Position numbers and translations under genes: made by a program. Below, piece after piece: positions 60,594-61,049 of a DNA stretch of 61,049 nucleotides. Position 1 is the stretch's first letter. Each line of letters starts with the position of its first letter. Below the pieces are notes generated by a model. It was given only the letters and a program-made list of their open reading frames with translations, did no database searches and had not been told where the DNA came from. The stretch covers positions 1-61,049 of the forward strand of contig USJW01000009.1 of NCBI GenBank assembly GCA_900555045.1, given 5' to 3'. Source of the stretch: an uncultured Clostridium sp. GTDB taxonomy: Bacteria > Bacillota > Clostridia > Lachnospirales > Lachnospiraceae.

Positions 60594-60750
60594 CCCCGGA
60601 AGAGAGACGCGTGAAAGCCGGCTGTCACAGAGCCAGACGTTGGCAGGGCGGGAGTTTTTTTTGGTAGGGGGGTATTGGAGATTTCGGCGCAACCGTCAAT
60701 GATACCGGCTTTTCTCCGCGTATCCGCAATATCTTTTAGGAGGGATTAAT

Positions 60751-61002
60751 ATGTGGGATAAAATAAAGCATTTTATCAAATCGGAAAAGATGATGACTTT
60801 TGTCAATGTGATCTTCCTGTTGTCCCTGCTCGCCCCAAGAAACGGTGTGATTTTTATCGCTTACGGGGCATGGATCCTGTATCTGTTTTACTGCATAAAA
60901 AGCACCAAATTCCTGGCCGTGAAGATCGTTGACGGAATTTTCTGTGTCTTTGCGGTATGCATGATTGTATTTAACCTTTATTTTATGTTCAAAGCGCGCT
61001 GA
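60751..61002 (+). CDS. Small membrane protein of unknown function
   Basis: An 83-residue protein with two to three hydrophobic helices (about 14-28, 32-50 and 58-78) separated by short basic turns (APRNG; KSTKFLAVK). Start ATG 60751 follows a strong AGGAGGGATTAAT site. The N-terminus is cytoplasmic and basic. I recognise no named family. It lies downstream of the decayed gene and ends 47 bp before the window edge. Confidence 0.75.
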   Translation: MWDKIKHFIKSEKMMTFVNVIFLLSLLAPRNGVIFIAYGAWILYLFYCIKSTKFLAVKIVDGIFCVFAVCMIVFNLYFMFKAR

Positions 61003-61049
61003 CCTGCGTGCCATATGATAAAAAAGCAGAGGGCGTGACATGCCAAGCT

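Noticed and set aside
1..61049. tRNA, rRNA, insertion sequences, prophage or integration sites
   Set aside because: No cloverleaf-like sequence, rRNA segment, transposase, integrase or terminal repeat was recognised by eye. A covariance-model search would be needed to exclude small RNAs.

Overview
The window is 61 kb of ordinary chromosomal DNA from a GC-rich member of the Clostridia, most likely Lachnospiraceae. This rests on gene content: YesM/YesN-type two-component genes beside a sugar ABC transporter, MocR and GntR regulators, DUF3737/MalY, flavodoxin/cyclophilin-like proteins, strong AGGAGG ribosome sites, short operons and Leu-Lys pairs often written TTA AAA. No rRNA, tRNA, insertion sequence, phage or CRISPR was seen, so the assignment is an inference.

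Layout. 1-4.9 kb: TetR-controlled RND efflux operon. 5-6.3 kb: carboxymuconolactone-decarboxylase-like protein and a cupin behind a MerR-type promoter. 6.3-11.2 kb: divergent selenium locus (selenium-type LysR and NifS-like enzyme one way; YedE-like transporter, TusA-like protein, DUF3343 protein and SelD the other). 11.2-19.1 kb: six-gene catabolic operon (RraA-like aldolase, 2-hydroxyacid dehydrogenase, GltS-type and DASS-type carriers, Cog3964 amidohydrolase, GldA-like dehydrogenase) with a divergent LysR. 19.2-27.2 kb: damaged MocR gene, L,D-transpeptidase, and a 1573-residue SF1 helicase with a probable C-terminal HEPN nuclease domain. 27.2-30.7 kb: diguanylate cyclase, HIT protein, flavin oxidoreductase, metallo-beta-lactamase-fold protein. 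30.9-36.1 kb: giant DUF11-repeat protein with no export signal. 36.2-44.6 kb: tightly coupled signalling operon (double GntR, hybrid histidine kinase, orphan solute-binding lipoprotein, GGDEF-EAL protein). 45-50.7 kb: MalY/PatB lyase, DUF3737 protein, secreted flavodoxin-cyclophilin fusion, LysR and an alpha/beta hydrolase. 51-59.9 kb: YesN/YesM pair, a degenerate ABC ATPase, a ROK kinase and a complete CUT2 sugar importer. 60-61 kb: a decayed gene and a small membrane protein.

The strongest candidates for something undescribed are: (1) the operon at 36.2-44.6 kb, which links a sugar-binding-type lipoprotein with no permease to a hybrid kinase, a two-headed GntR protein and c-di-GMP turnover; (2) the 51-59.8 kb locus, where a sensor kinase with almost no extracellular part sits next to an ABC ATPase that has lost its nucleotide-binding motifs, followed by a working sugar importer; (3) the helicase-HEPN fusion, which looks like a single-gene defence or RNA-cleaving system; and (4) the Cys-tailed DUF11 protein without a signal peptide. 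Several small decayed pieces (LysR remnant near 50.9 kb, MocR gene, frameshifted gene at 60 kb) show ongoing gene loss.
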